The notes beneath the pieces were generated by a model. That model saw only the letters and a program-made list of their open reading frames with translations, was not told where the DNA came from and made no database searches. Below, in pieces: positions 1-6,231 of a stretch of DNA of 24,653 nt (positions are counted from its first letter, which is position 1; every line of letters starts with the position of its first letter). The DNA lies in IMG/VR virus record IMGVR_UViG_3300042691_034939, positions 1 to 24,653 of that record. One strand, given 5' to 3'. Origin of the DNA: a virus. A program made the position numbers and the translations under genes.

Positions 1-2
1 CT

Positions 3-518
3 GTGATATACTCAGGTAAGTATGATTCAGTTGCCAACAAAGCAAACGGGAAAGCGACAGACATTAAGAGCGTGCTGGATTCTCTAGATTCTCAGATAAA
101 AGACAAGCAGCAGGCTCTCTCAAAAATCACTGCGGAAACAGTAGCTGCTGCCAACCAGGTGAACGGCGGAAACACTACCAGCGCTTCTGTAACTACCGAG
201 GTTAAGCCATCAGCAGCAAACGCAATTATAGATCAGCAGCAAGTGGCTCAACAAGAAATTACGCAGGCTGAGCAAGCAACTATGACAACTGCGCAAGCCT
301 CTGTTCAGGCCGCTCTACAGCAAGCAGCTGATGGAGCGCCTAAACCTAATATAGTAGAAATACCGGGATTTGTGAGTAGCGTCTTAAGCATGTTTGGAGA
401 CAATCCACAAGTTAGCGTTTCTCCGTTGGTTCAAAAACCAGCAGAACCGGAGAAAGGTTTCAATTCGTCGGATAATCCCACAACAAACGGCAATGTAAAC
501 ACTTCTAATTTCAATTGA
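3..518 (+). CDS. C-terminal part of an unknown structural-type phage protein (5' partial)
   Basis: The frame is open to the left edge, so this is most likely the C-terminal end of a longer protein; the GTG at position 3 need not be the real start. The 171 visible residues start with a helical region (about 1-50), continue into a Gln/Ala/Thr-rich low-complexity region (about 50-110), and end in an Asn/Ser/Pro-rich tail. I do not recognise a family. The low-complexity composition and the adjacent tail-tube-like gene suggest a tail or baseplate role, but this is context only. It ends 136 nt before the next recognised start. Confidence 0.6.
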   Translation: MIYSGKYDSVANKANGKATDIKSVLDSLDSQIKDKQQALSKITAETVAAANQVNGGNTTSASVTTEVKPSAANAIIDQQQVAQQEITQAEQATMTTAQASVQAALQQAADGAPKPNIVEIPGFVSSVLSMFGDNPQVSVSPLVQKPAEPEKGFNSSDNPTTNGNVNTSNFN

Positions 519-654
519 AAAACTGGAGGATCCCCCTTCTCGGACAATAGTAAATAGTATTTCATAATCAAAAAAAACTTAAAGCCTTATCATACTCAAT
601 AGTAAAAATAACAACTTCCTCATAAGGTTCCCCAAGAACTTTTTCTATCCAACC

Positions 655-1134
655 GTGACTGAAAAGTACACCACGTACCTAAAGCGGCTGCCGATTCCAT
701 ATGAAAGTATTGAGGACTATATGAGCGCTAGCATTCAGTCAGTGACGTTTCCTGCGCTCACCGCCGATACCGTAGAACAGCTGCTTTATGAAGAGCCTGT
801 GACTGCCAAAGGCGGCAAAAGATTTGAACGATATTTGGACCGTCAGTTTACAATAACTTTTAAGTCTTACGAAGGCTGGATTAACTACTGGATTATGTTT
901 GACCAGATGTTTGCATATTGGGACTTGGACAATAAGAAAAAGTACCTGCCTGACCTTAACCTGGGATTCTTGGATCACACAGGATTTGAATTTGTGGCAA
1001 TCAACTTTCAGCAAGTTGTGATGACTGGAGTCTCCGAATTGGAACTAAATTACGCTTCTAATACCGCGGAGTTTAGAAACTTCACAGTCAACTTTAAGTA
1101 TAACTACATCCGCATAATCAAGACTCTTCAGTAA
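655..1134 (+). CDS. Tail tube-fold protein (gp19/gp54-like)
   Basis: Probably a subunit of the contractile tail tube or of the baseplate-tube junction. The order of elements resembles the T4 gp19 family: an early strand followed by a loop (IQSVTFPALTADTVEQ, about residues 27-42), an Arg-rich strand then an aromatic helix (RQFTITFKSYEGWINYW, about 63-79), and a C-terminal pair of strands (GVSELELNY and FTVNFKYNYIRI). The given start is GTG with no Shine-Dalgarno. The frame is open upstream to 583, and codons 613-654 read like protein (NNNFLIRFPKNFFYPT), so the real N-terminus may lie upstream at a non-ATG codon such as ATA 592. It could be a tube protein or a baseplate tube adaptor; sequence alone does not separate these. 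Confidence 0.7.
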   Translation: MTEKYTTYLKRLPIPYESIEDYMSASIQSVTFPALTADTVEQLLYEEPVTAKGGKRFERYLDRQFTITFKSYEGWINYWIMFDQMFAYWDLDNKKKYLPDLNLGFLDHTGFEFVAINFQQVVMTGVSELELNYASNTAEFRNFTVNFKYNYIRIIKTLQ

Positions 1135-1137
1135 TGA

Positions 1138-1145
1138 TATATAGA
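1138..1145 (+). promoter_or_regulatory. Late-promoter-like TATA element before the first leader gene
   Basis: The sequence GATATATAG (1136-1144) lies 24 nt before the ATG at 1160, in a 25-nt gap. The same nine bases recur at 7764-7772, 25 nt before another leader-bearing gene. T4 late promoters use a TATAAATA -10 element without a -35, so this is a plausible variant. Assignment is by similarity and position only. Confidence 0.4.
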
Positions 1146-1159
1146 AAAAATAAAGTGGC

Positions 1160-1360
1160 ATGAAATCATTCACCGAGACTATCAACGAATCATCTTCAAC
1201 CGTCGCCAGTTTGGTTAAACACATACAGACTGGGATGGAAAAAATAGACGACAGCATGTCATACAAAGATTTTGCTGCGGCTATTGCCAAAATTTTACAA
1301 GATGATTACGGTGATCATAATTACGGCCCATTCATAGACGAGCTTAAAAAATTGTTATAG
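1160..1360 (+). CDS. Small predicted internal head protein with capsid-targeting leader
   Basis: A 66-residue protein starting MKSFTETINES. The leader fits the T4-type capsid-targeting sequence, with predicted prohead-protease cleavage after INE (residue 10) before Ser. The mature part (about 56 residues) is mostly helical and ends in a Lys/Leu helix. I recognise no further domain. It directly follows a TATA-like element and is separated by 1 nt from the next gene, so the two are probably co-transcribed. The function after packaging is unknown. Confidence 0.75.
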   Translation: MKSFTETINESSSTVASLVKHIQTGMEKIDDSMSYKDFAAAIAKILQDDYGDHNYGPFIDELKKLL

Positions 1361-1361
1361 A

Positions 1362-1688
1362 ATGAAAACATTTGACGAATCACGTAAGGTTCAGCTGCTT
1401 GAAGAGAGCATGGACCTGAGCTACCTAAACGAATCTGAGAAAGCTGAAGCAGAAAGAATCTATAAGGAAATTGCAGAAGCCGTAGAAATACATGGTATAC
1501 ACGGAATTGATGAAGGGATCTTGGGTTCCATCATTGGCGGCGCTGCAGGTTTCTTGGTAGGTCCAACCATCGGAAAAATTATTGCAAATGCGCTGGGCGT
1601 TGAAAGAGGAATCCTCTACGATATGCTCACTTCACGATTGGTTTCAACAGCTCTTGGTTCTGCCATAGGTAAAAATATCGGCAAATGA
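1362..1688 (+). CDS. Small protein with leader-like N-terminus and glycine-zipper segment
   Basis: A 108-residue protein. The N-terminus MKTFDESRKVQLLEES resembles a longer version of the capsid-targeting leader, with a possible cut after LEE (residue 15). Residues about 25-47 form a charged helix. Residues about 52-80 are Gly/Ala/Ile-rich (ILGSIIGGAAGFLVGP and IGKIIANALG) and end with another Gly-spaced hydrophobic stretch. This is the look of a glycine-zipper membrane-interacting helix pair. If it is carried in the head it could act on the host membrane after injection, but that is speculation. The stop overlaps the next start in an ATGA. Confidence 0.7.
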   Translation: MKTFDESRKVQLLEESMDLSYLNESEKAEAERIYKEIAEAVEIHGIHGIDEGILGSIIGGAAGFLVGPTIGKIIANALGVERGILYDMLTSRLVSTALGSAIGKNIGK

Positions 1689-2326
1689 TAGCGGGAATAG
1701 ACTTTTCAATCAAGTCTCCTGCTGTTACTCTTTTCACTAAAGAAGGTGAATGGCGGTTCTACACATTTGCAAGACAGAGTGTAGCTAAAGAAGACTTCTT
1801 TCTTACTCTTCAGCAAAATGGGGTACATGTGATCTGTTTACCCGATGAAGCTCCGCTTCCAAAATCGGCAAACCTAACTGAACGCGAAAGGTCTTCTATC
1901 ACGGACGGTCTGATGCAGACCCGAAGCATTTCAAAAATGCTCTCTGCGTGGTCATTCAAAGAAGATGGCCACATGGCAATCGAAGGTTTCTCGTTTGGAT
2001 CCACCGGCAATCGGCTAGCTCAGATTAGCGGTTATCAATGGTTGCTCAGATCTCTGCTGCTTAAAGACTGTGAAATCACACCCGAACAATTGTGGTTCTT
2101 CTCGCCCATGACTATCAAGGCAACTGCTGGAAAAGGAAACTTTAAGAAAGAGCAAATGATCGAGGCTTTCATAAATTCAGATTGCAATTCAAGATTTGCG
2201 GAAGCTCTGCGAACAAAGCCAGCTGAGTTTCAGACAAAAAAAGGAGCATGGCTTAAGCCAATCGACGATATTGTAGATTCATATTGGATAGCAAAAACTT
2301 TAGAGAAAACTTTAAACACCAAATGA
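1685..2326 (+). CDS. ruvC-like: RuvC-like Holliday-junction resolvase (RNase H fold)
   Basis: Probably a metal-dependent endonuclease that resolves branched DNA during replication, recombination and packaging. The RNase H-fold acidic residues are visible: D6 in IAGIDFSIKSP, E100 in MAIEGFSFGS, and the D194/D195/D198 cluster in PIDDIVDSYWIA near the C-terminus. The segment IKATAGKGNFKK (about 144-155) matches the Lys/Gly-rich stretch before the last motif in RuvC proteins. The length of 213 residues is close to the usual RuvC length. T4 itself uses the unrelated gp49 (endonuclease VII), so this is likely a replacement of that function. It overlaps both neighbours by ATGA junctions. Confidence 0.85.
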   Translation: MIAGIDFSIKSPAVTLFTKEGEWRFYTFARQSVAKEDFFLTLQQNGVHVICLPDEAPLPKSANLTERERSSITDGLMQTRSISKMLSAWSFKEDGHMAIEGFSFGSTGNRLAQISGYQWLLRSLLLKDCEITPEQLWFFSPMTIKATAGKGNFKKEQMIEAFINSDCNSRFAEALRTKPAEFQTKKGAWLKPIDDIVDSYWIAKTLEKTLNTK

Positions 2327-2529
2327 ATATAAAAAATATGGAAGATATAAATTCAGCAATATACTACTTCTACCAGGCATCGGATCCAAAAAAGGAAAAA
2401 ATTGCCAAGATGAGAAGTGAAAGCCTAGAATGGGCTGAAGAAACTTTTGCAATACTAAAAGGACTAAGCATCGATGATTTCAGAAAGCTCTACAGAGTTG
2501 AAGAGTGGACTCCCGTTTCAAAAGGATGA
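2323..2529 (+). CDS. Small acidic helical protein upstream of gp32
   Basis: A 68-residue protein of unknown family, rich in charged residues and predicted mainly helical. I prefer the ATG at 2323 because it forms the ATGA overlap with the resolvase stop that is common in this genome. A second in-frame ATG at 2338 is possible, because 2323-2334 is also a copy of a promoter-like element. In T4 the gene for late-transcription coactivator gp33 lies just upstream of gene 32, and a protein of this size could be its counterpart. However, I see no sliding-clamp-binding C-terminus, so I do not claim this. Confidence 0.6.
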   Translation: MNIKNMEDINSAIYYFYQASDPKKEKIAKMRSESLEWAEETFAILKGLSIDDFRKLYRVEEWTPVSKG

Positions 2530-2779
2530 CTTTGAAACGATAGTAAACTTTGTCAAGAAATATGATCAACTCTATGCCGAGTTGAAAAATTTAGAGGATC
2601 ATGTACAAAAAGTAATCTCTCTACAAGGCGATATTGTACATGAATTAGAGAGCACTCGTTCTCTAGAATCCGAATGGTTTATGAATCTCTCAGAAAAGTC
2701 TGGGATAGAAATATCCGAACTTAAAAGACTTGCCTCTACATGGGCAGCTGAAAATAGGACGGAAACCTTTTATCCTTGA
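2474..2779 (+). CDS. Small coiled-coil protein upstream of gp32
   Basis: A 101-residue protein of unknown family. Residues about 18-65 have a heptad-like pattern of Leu/Ile/Val with Lys/Glu, suggesting a coiled coil. The C-terminal part contains WFMNLSEKSGIEISELKRLAS. The ATG at 2474 overlaps the previous gene by 56 nt and has AAGGA about 10 nt upstream; an alternative TTG start at 2498 would shorten the overlap. Position before gp32 resembles that of the T4 33-dsbA pair, but there is no recognisable sequence signature. Confidence 0.6.
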   Translation: MISESSTELKSGLPFQKDDFETIVNFVKKYDQLYAELKNLEDHVQKVISLQGDIVHELESTRSLESEWFMNLSEKSGIEISELKRLASTWAAENRTETFYP

Positions 2780-2790
2780 TGAATATAAAA
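2779..2790 (+). promoter_or_regulatory. Promoter-like element ATGAATATAAAA upstream of gp32
   Basis: This 12-base string occurs exactly three times in the window (2323, 2779, 16216), once with GTG at the front (24208), and in a looser form at 3761. Here it lies 45 nt upstream of the gp32 start in a 55-nt gap. The core AATATAAA resembles the T4 late -10 element TATAAATA. It overlaps the stop of the preceding gene. Confidence 0.5.
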
Positions 2791-2834
2791 ATCAAATAAA
2801 TCCCTCAAAGTAACTTAAAATCACTAAAAAACAA

Positions 2835-3764
2835 ATGGAAAATCTCAATGACATTTTCAATCTTTCAGTAGACGACTTCAAAGTTGAAGAAAAAAGACAG
2901 TCTAACATTTTTAAGCCTGATGCAAATGCAGGTCGCGATGGTGTTTACAAGGCAGTAGTTCGATTCTTGCCTTGGCACAAAGATCCTAAAAAATCTATCA
3001 TGAAAAAGTGGTCATGTTGGTTGGTTAATCCCGCCAATGATGAAGCCAAAATGGTAGATTGCCCTTCTACAGTCGGCAAAAAATCTGTACTTCAGGATAT
3101 GTTCTGGAAGTTCAAAAAATCAGATTCAGTTGCTGAACAAAAGATGGCGGAAAACTTCTCACGTCGTCAGCGTTTTGCTTCCTTGGTTCAAATCGTTAAG
3201 GATGATAACAATCCTGAAAACGTAGGAAAAATCATGGTATGGCCATACGGCGTGAAAATCTTCAATAAGCTGCAAGCTGAAATGAAGCCAGAATTTGGAA
3301 AGCCGCACATCCCGTTTGATCTGTTTGAAGGCAAGCCTTTCCTGGTTCACATTACAAAAGTGGCAGGCTATAACAACTACGACAACTGTCGTTTCTTGGA
3401 TGAAAGAATGCCGGTTACTCTGGATGGTAAAGCCATGGAAAAGACTGCCGATGACATGGGCAAAATCAAATCCTTTTTGGATCAATCACCAGATCTCTCT
3501 TCTTATGATTACCAAGACTGGGATCAAACAACCGAAGACTTTGTAAATGAAGTAATTCGTAACACAGTTCCTGGTGGCCGAATGGTGGCTAGCGCAGAAA
3601 AGACAAACCGTGAATCGGTAGCAAAAGTTTCAACTTCTACACCAGTAGAAAAAACTGATTCTTTACCAAGTATCAGTTCTTCTTCCGGTGATGGATTGTC
3701 TGACTTGAACCTAGATGATTTCGACAGTAAGTCTTTCGATGATGAACTATTCGACTCACTCTAA
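2835..3764 (+). CDS. 32: Single-stranded DNA-binding protein gp32
   Basis: Coats single-stranded DNA and recruits replication and recombination proteins. The 309 residues match the T4 gp32 plan. A basic/aromatic N-terminal part leads into the OB-type core, with DGVYKAVVRFLPWH at about 36-48 and VWPYGVKIFNKL at about 135-146. A Ser-rich linker (about 250-285) is followed by a strongly acidic tail (NLDDFDSKSFDDELFDSL) of the kind that binds partner proteins. Unusually, the T4 zinc-binding His/Cys set is not intact: only C61 and C76 are present where the zinc subdomain would be, with CPST in place of a Cys-x3-Cys. The start has no Shine-Dalgarno. Neighbouring primase, UvsY and UvsW support the assignment. 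Confidence 0.92.
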   Translation: MENLNDIFNLSVDDFKVEEKRQSNIFKPDANAGRDGVYKAVVRFLPWHKDPKKSIMKKWSCWLVNPANDEAKMVDCPSTVGKKSVLQDMFWKFKKSDSVAEQKMAENFSRRQRFASLVQIVKDDNNPENVGKIMVWPYGVKIFNKLQAEMKPEFGKPHIPFDLFEGKPFLVHITKVAGYNNYDNCRFLDERMPVTLDGKAMEKTADDMGKIKSFLDQSPDLSSYDYQDWDQTTEDFVNEVIRNTVPGGRMVASAEKTNRESVAKVSTSTPVEKTDSLPSISSSSGDGLSDLNLDDFDSKSFDDELFDSL

Positions 3765-3770
3765 TATAAA
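3763..3770 (+). promoter_or_regulatory. TATA-like element between gp32 and primase
   Basis: AATATAAA lies immediately after the gp32 stop and 7 nt before the primase ATG at 3778. It shares the core of the elements at 2779, 16216 and 24208. If it is a late-type promoter, transcription would start about at the primase ATG, giving a nearly leaderless mRNA that begins with a hairpin. Confidence 0.35.
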
Positions 3771-3777
3771 ACCAACT

Positions 3778-4860
3778 ATGAAGGAGAATGAGTATGACTC
3801 ATTCTCCTTTTCTTTTAATTCCAAGGAAGTCGATCCTACTGAGCTTAAGGTTAAAATCCAAAAGCTTCTTCAAGAAATTTTAGATAGCCGCTTCCCGGAG
3901 CACGAGAAAAGGAGAATTTCGGAAAAGATTGGAAGGCTTAATTTTGCGTGTCCATATTGTGGAGATTCTTATAGTGAACTTCACAAGAAGCGCGGAAATA
4001 TCTACACTGAAAACTTTGGATACCATTGCTACAATTGTGGAAAGCATACCACAGTCCGTGGGTTGTTTAAAGACTTTTCCAAACATCTGGACACTGATGA
4101 AATCATATACATCCAGAGCCAGCAACAAGATTATGCTCCTACAACAAAATCAATCGACCCTTTTGTTTTTCTTGATAGGGGATTGATTGAAAAAGTCTCT
4201 CTTAGTAGATCTTCTCTTGATGAATTTTATGGCGCAGTTCCCGTAGACAATTCTCGGATCTTTTCTTATTTAAAGAAGAGGTGCCAATCCGAATTTACCA
4301 AATTTTCTTGGGATTCGGAAAAGGAAAAGCTTTACATCTATCACGTGGTTCCTGGAACAGACCGGGCTCTAGGCTTTCAGATAAGAAACTTTAAAGCCTC
4401 TCCAAAGTATATGACTTGGAAGCTTTCAAGAATTTATGAAGATTTAGGGATACAGCCTACGCAAGAAGTGCTAGAGATTGACAAAATTTCTACAACCTTT
4501 GGAATACTCCAGCTTGACTTCAAACAGCCTATCACGGTTTTTGAAGGTCCGTTGGATAGTTTCCTTTTCAGAAATTCAGTTGCTACATGCTCCTCCAAGA
4601 TCGACTTTCCTCTTGAAATGGGAAGCATTCGATACATGTATGATTATGACGCGGCAGGTAGAGAGGCTTCTATGGAAAAGCTGCTGGCTGGTTATCCGGT
4701 CTTTCTATGGAAGAAATATCTAGAAGCAGCCAAAATACCTCACGGTAATAAAAAAATGGACCTAACGGATCTATTAGTTTATGCAAAACGAAAACAAATC
4801 AGCCTCCCAAGATTCGGAGAATTCTTCTCAACCAACAAGTACGACGCATATTGGATCTGA
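3778..4860 (+). CDS. 61: DNA primase (gp61-like)
   Basis: Makes RNA primers for lagging-strand synthesis with the gp41-type helicase. Using the ATG at 3778 gives 360 residues. An N-terminal zinc ribbon is visible: C58-x2-C61 (CPYCGDS) and C84-x2-C87 (CYNCGKH). The TOPRIM motifs follow: E256 in VFEGPLDSF and D289/D291 in YMYDYDAAGR. The length is close to T4 gp61 (about 340). A longer frame opens at 3715 inside gp32, but 3778 follows the gp32 stop and is more sensible. The first 13 codons encode the arms of a terminator-like hairpin, so expression may be set by read-through or by mRNA structure. Adjacent to gp32 and UvsY. Confidence 0.88.
   Translation: MKENEYDSFSFSFNSKEVDPTELKVKIQKLLQEILDSRFPEHEKRRISEKIGRLNFACPYCGDSYSELHKKRGNIYTENFGYHCYNCGKHTTVRGLFKDFSKHLDTDEIIYIQSQQQDYAPTTKSIDPFVFLDRGLIEKVSLSRSSLDEFYGAVPVDNSRIFSYLKKRCQSEFTKFSWDSEKEKLYIYHVVPGTDRALGFQIRNFKASPKYMTWKLSRIYEDLGIQPTQEVLEIDKISTTFGILQLDFKQPITVFEGPLDSFLFRNSVATCSSKIDFPLEMGSIRYMYDYDAAGREASMEKLLAGYPVFLWKKYLEAAKIPHGNKKMDLTDLLVYAKRKQISLPRFGEFFSTNKYDAYWI
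3781..3816 (+). terminator. Strong terminator-like hairpin overlapping the start of the primase gene
   Basis: A perfect 13-bp stem: left arm AAGGAGAATGAGT (3781-3793), loop ATG (3794-3796), right arm ACTCATTCTCCTT (3797-3809), followed by TTCTTTT. This is a typical intrinsic-terminator layout just 17 nt after the gp32 stop. It also lies inside codons 2-13 of the primase reading frame if that starts at 3778. It would make abundant gp32 mRNA end here with limited read-through into the primase operon, or act as an mRNA 5' stabiliser. Confidence 0.75.
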
Positions 4861-5032
4861 ACAAATTTGGCTAGAGGCTCCGATAAAATTGAAAGGCTTG
4901 GCATATTTTCAAACAAATTTGCCTGAAATAAATACTCTAACTGATTTTGTGGTGGAACAACCACGATTGAAGTCTATTAAAAATAAAGTGCATGTCAGAA
5001 GAAAAGACAACGGTACAGGAAGCCTCTTCTAA
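4781..5032 (+). CDS. Small unknown protein between primase and UvsY
   Basis: An 83-residue reading frame that overlaps the primase 3' end by 80 nt and the UvsY start by 41 nt. The N-terminal 28 residues are Ser/Asn/Gln-rich and could be disordered. The rest (IWLEAPIKLKGLAYFQTNL and VHVRRKDNGTGSLF) looks like a small folded domain with a basic tail. I recognise no family. Without it, 130 nt between primase and UvsY would be empty, which supports it as real in this dense genome, although the true start could be downstream. Confidence 0.55.
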   Translation: MQNENKSASQDSENSSQPTSTTHIGSEQIWLEAPIKLKGLAYFQTNLPEINTLTDFVVEQPRLKSIKNKVHVRRKDNGTGSLF

Positions 5033-5453
5033 GAACGACAGCCTCTATCAAAGGTTTGCCGTAGAACGAGAAGAGTGGACTACCAAAGTAAGCTCTCTTA
5101 CCGAGAGACTGAAAAACATATATGATGTTGCAGAGCTTCTTACCGACCTGTACAGTCAACGACAAATTGCTGGAGACTATGTACATGAACTGGTTGCTCA
5201 TTCTTCTAAATTGAATCGAATCTACCGAGAGCGGAAGAAAGAGAGATATTTGCACTACACACAAAATTATGATCTACGGCTAGACAAAGATCCAAAAATG
5301 CTTTTTATTGATGTTGATCTTGCAGATATTGTGGAGAGGCGGGAGCTCCTTCAGAATCATTTGGATTACATGAGAGAAACTCTTCGAAGCATAGACACCA
5401 TTTGTTATGGTGTAAAACATCGGATAGCCTTAGAAGAATACCGAAGAGGATGA
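4992..5453 (+). CDS. uvsY: UvsY-like recombination mediator
   Basis: UvsY loads the UvsX recombinase on gp32-coated single-stranded DNA. The 153 residues include an N-terminal coiled region and a C-terminal half that follows T4 UvsY: a Lys/Arg/Tyr-rich segment (YRERKKERYLHYTQNYDLRL, about 76-95), then KDPKMLFIDVDLADIV (about 98-113), and a helical end with IDTICYGVKHRIALEEYRRG. The last part corresponds to the T4 stretch ending in IKSRGFAIKHIQDMRAFE. T4 UvsY is 137 residues. It precedes the nuclease by an ATGA overlap and UvsW follows, the same functional neighbourhood as in T4. The matching UvsX is not in the window. Confidence 0.8.
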   Translation: MSEEKTTVQEASSKNDSLYQRFAVEREEWTTKVSSLTERLKNIYDVAELLTDLYSQRQIAGDYVHELVAHSSKLNRIYRERKKERYLHYTQNYDLRLDKDPKMLFIDVDLADIVERRELLQNHLDYMRETLRSIDTICYGVKHRIALEEYRRG

Positions 5454-6229
5454 ACGGAAACATAAAAAGAGTCGACACTCCATTTGGAAGAGTCTATATG
5501 GTGAAGGATGGGAACGACATTCGCATCTACCCATCGGTAACAACAGTGCTCTCTTCTGAGCCACAGCCTTGGCTGGAACAGCTTTCACAAGACATTGGAG
5601 CAGAAGAGCTTGCCAAGATTTCTGCTAACGCAGCTAACCGCGGGACTGTGATGCACACATACCTGGAAAATTACCTCATCTGCATGGGGTACCATGGGAA
5701 GAGCGATTCCTGTCTTCTCTATACACAAAAGAAAACTTCAAAAGAGCTCTCGGGTAAGTATGAAGAGAAGGCCATTGCAAAAGGTCGTGATTTGTTCTAC
5801 AACATGTTAGATTCTGAGCTTTTTCAGATGATGAAGCGGCCCCTATTCTCGGAGAAATTTCTCTGGTCGCATGACTGTATGTTTGCAGGAACTGCTGACT
5901 TTGGATATATTGATGAGCATGCCGACGGAGATATTCTGGGAGACTTTAAAAGCGCAAGTTCTCCAAGAGGGGAAGAGCAAGTAAAAAAGTACCGGAAACA
6001 ACTTGGAGCATATTCCATTGCGTATGAAGAGAGAACCGGTAGAATCGTAAAGCGTGCTGAGGTGTGGATTTCTTATCCTGAAGGAGTTCAAAAAATAGTA
6101 TTGGAAGGAGAATCCTTAATCTCTGAAAGAGAAAATTTTAGGCTTCTTTGCGAGAACTATCACAAAAACTGGAATAAAAAACCTATCATTGAATACCTCA
6201 AGAACCTTAAAGACTCTAAAAATGACTGA
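5450..6229 (+). CDS. PD-(D/E)XK (RecB/Cas4-like) nuclease
   Basis: A metal-dependent DNA nuclease of the RecB-nuclease/Cas4 type, 259 residues from the ATG at 5450. That start is set by the ATGA overlap with UvsY and a GAGGA just upstream. Catalytic residues are visible: H69 in NRGTVMHTYLE, E135 in LFSEKFLW, D150 in FAGTADFGYID, D165-F-K167 in ILGDFKSAS, and the Q184/Y188 motif in KQLGAYSIAYE. I see no Cys cluster of the iron-sulfur kind found in Cas4 and AddB. Its place between UvsY and UvsW suggests DNA end processing in phage recombination or host DNA degradation. Confidence 0.87.
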   Translation: MNGNIKRVDTPFGRVYMVKDGNDIRIYPSVTTVLSSEPQPWLEQLSQDIGAEELAKISANAANRGTVMHTYLENYLICMGYHGKSDSCLLYTQKKTSKELSGKYEEKAIAKGRDLFYNMLDSELFQMMKRPLFSEKFLWSHDCMFAGTADFGYIDEHADGDILGDFKSASSPRGEEQVKKYRKQLGAYSIAYEERTGRIVKRAEVWISYPEGVQKIVLEGESLISERENFRLLCENYHKNWNKKPIIEYLKNLKDSKND

Positions 6230-6231
6230 AA

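Noticed and set aside
519-560. GGAGGATCCCCC as a possible terminator or ribosome site after the first gene
   Set aside because: The arms do not pair into a stem with a loop, there is no T run, and no start codon follows at a useful distance.
3788-3883. A 31-codon frame (ATG 3788) with AAGGAG just upstream
   Set aside because: It lies inside the hairpin and the primase gene in another frame, and the AAGGAG is part of the stem. A leader peptide is conceivable but nothing else supports it.
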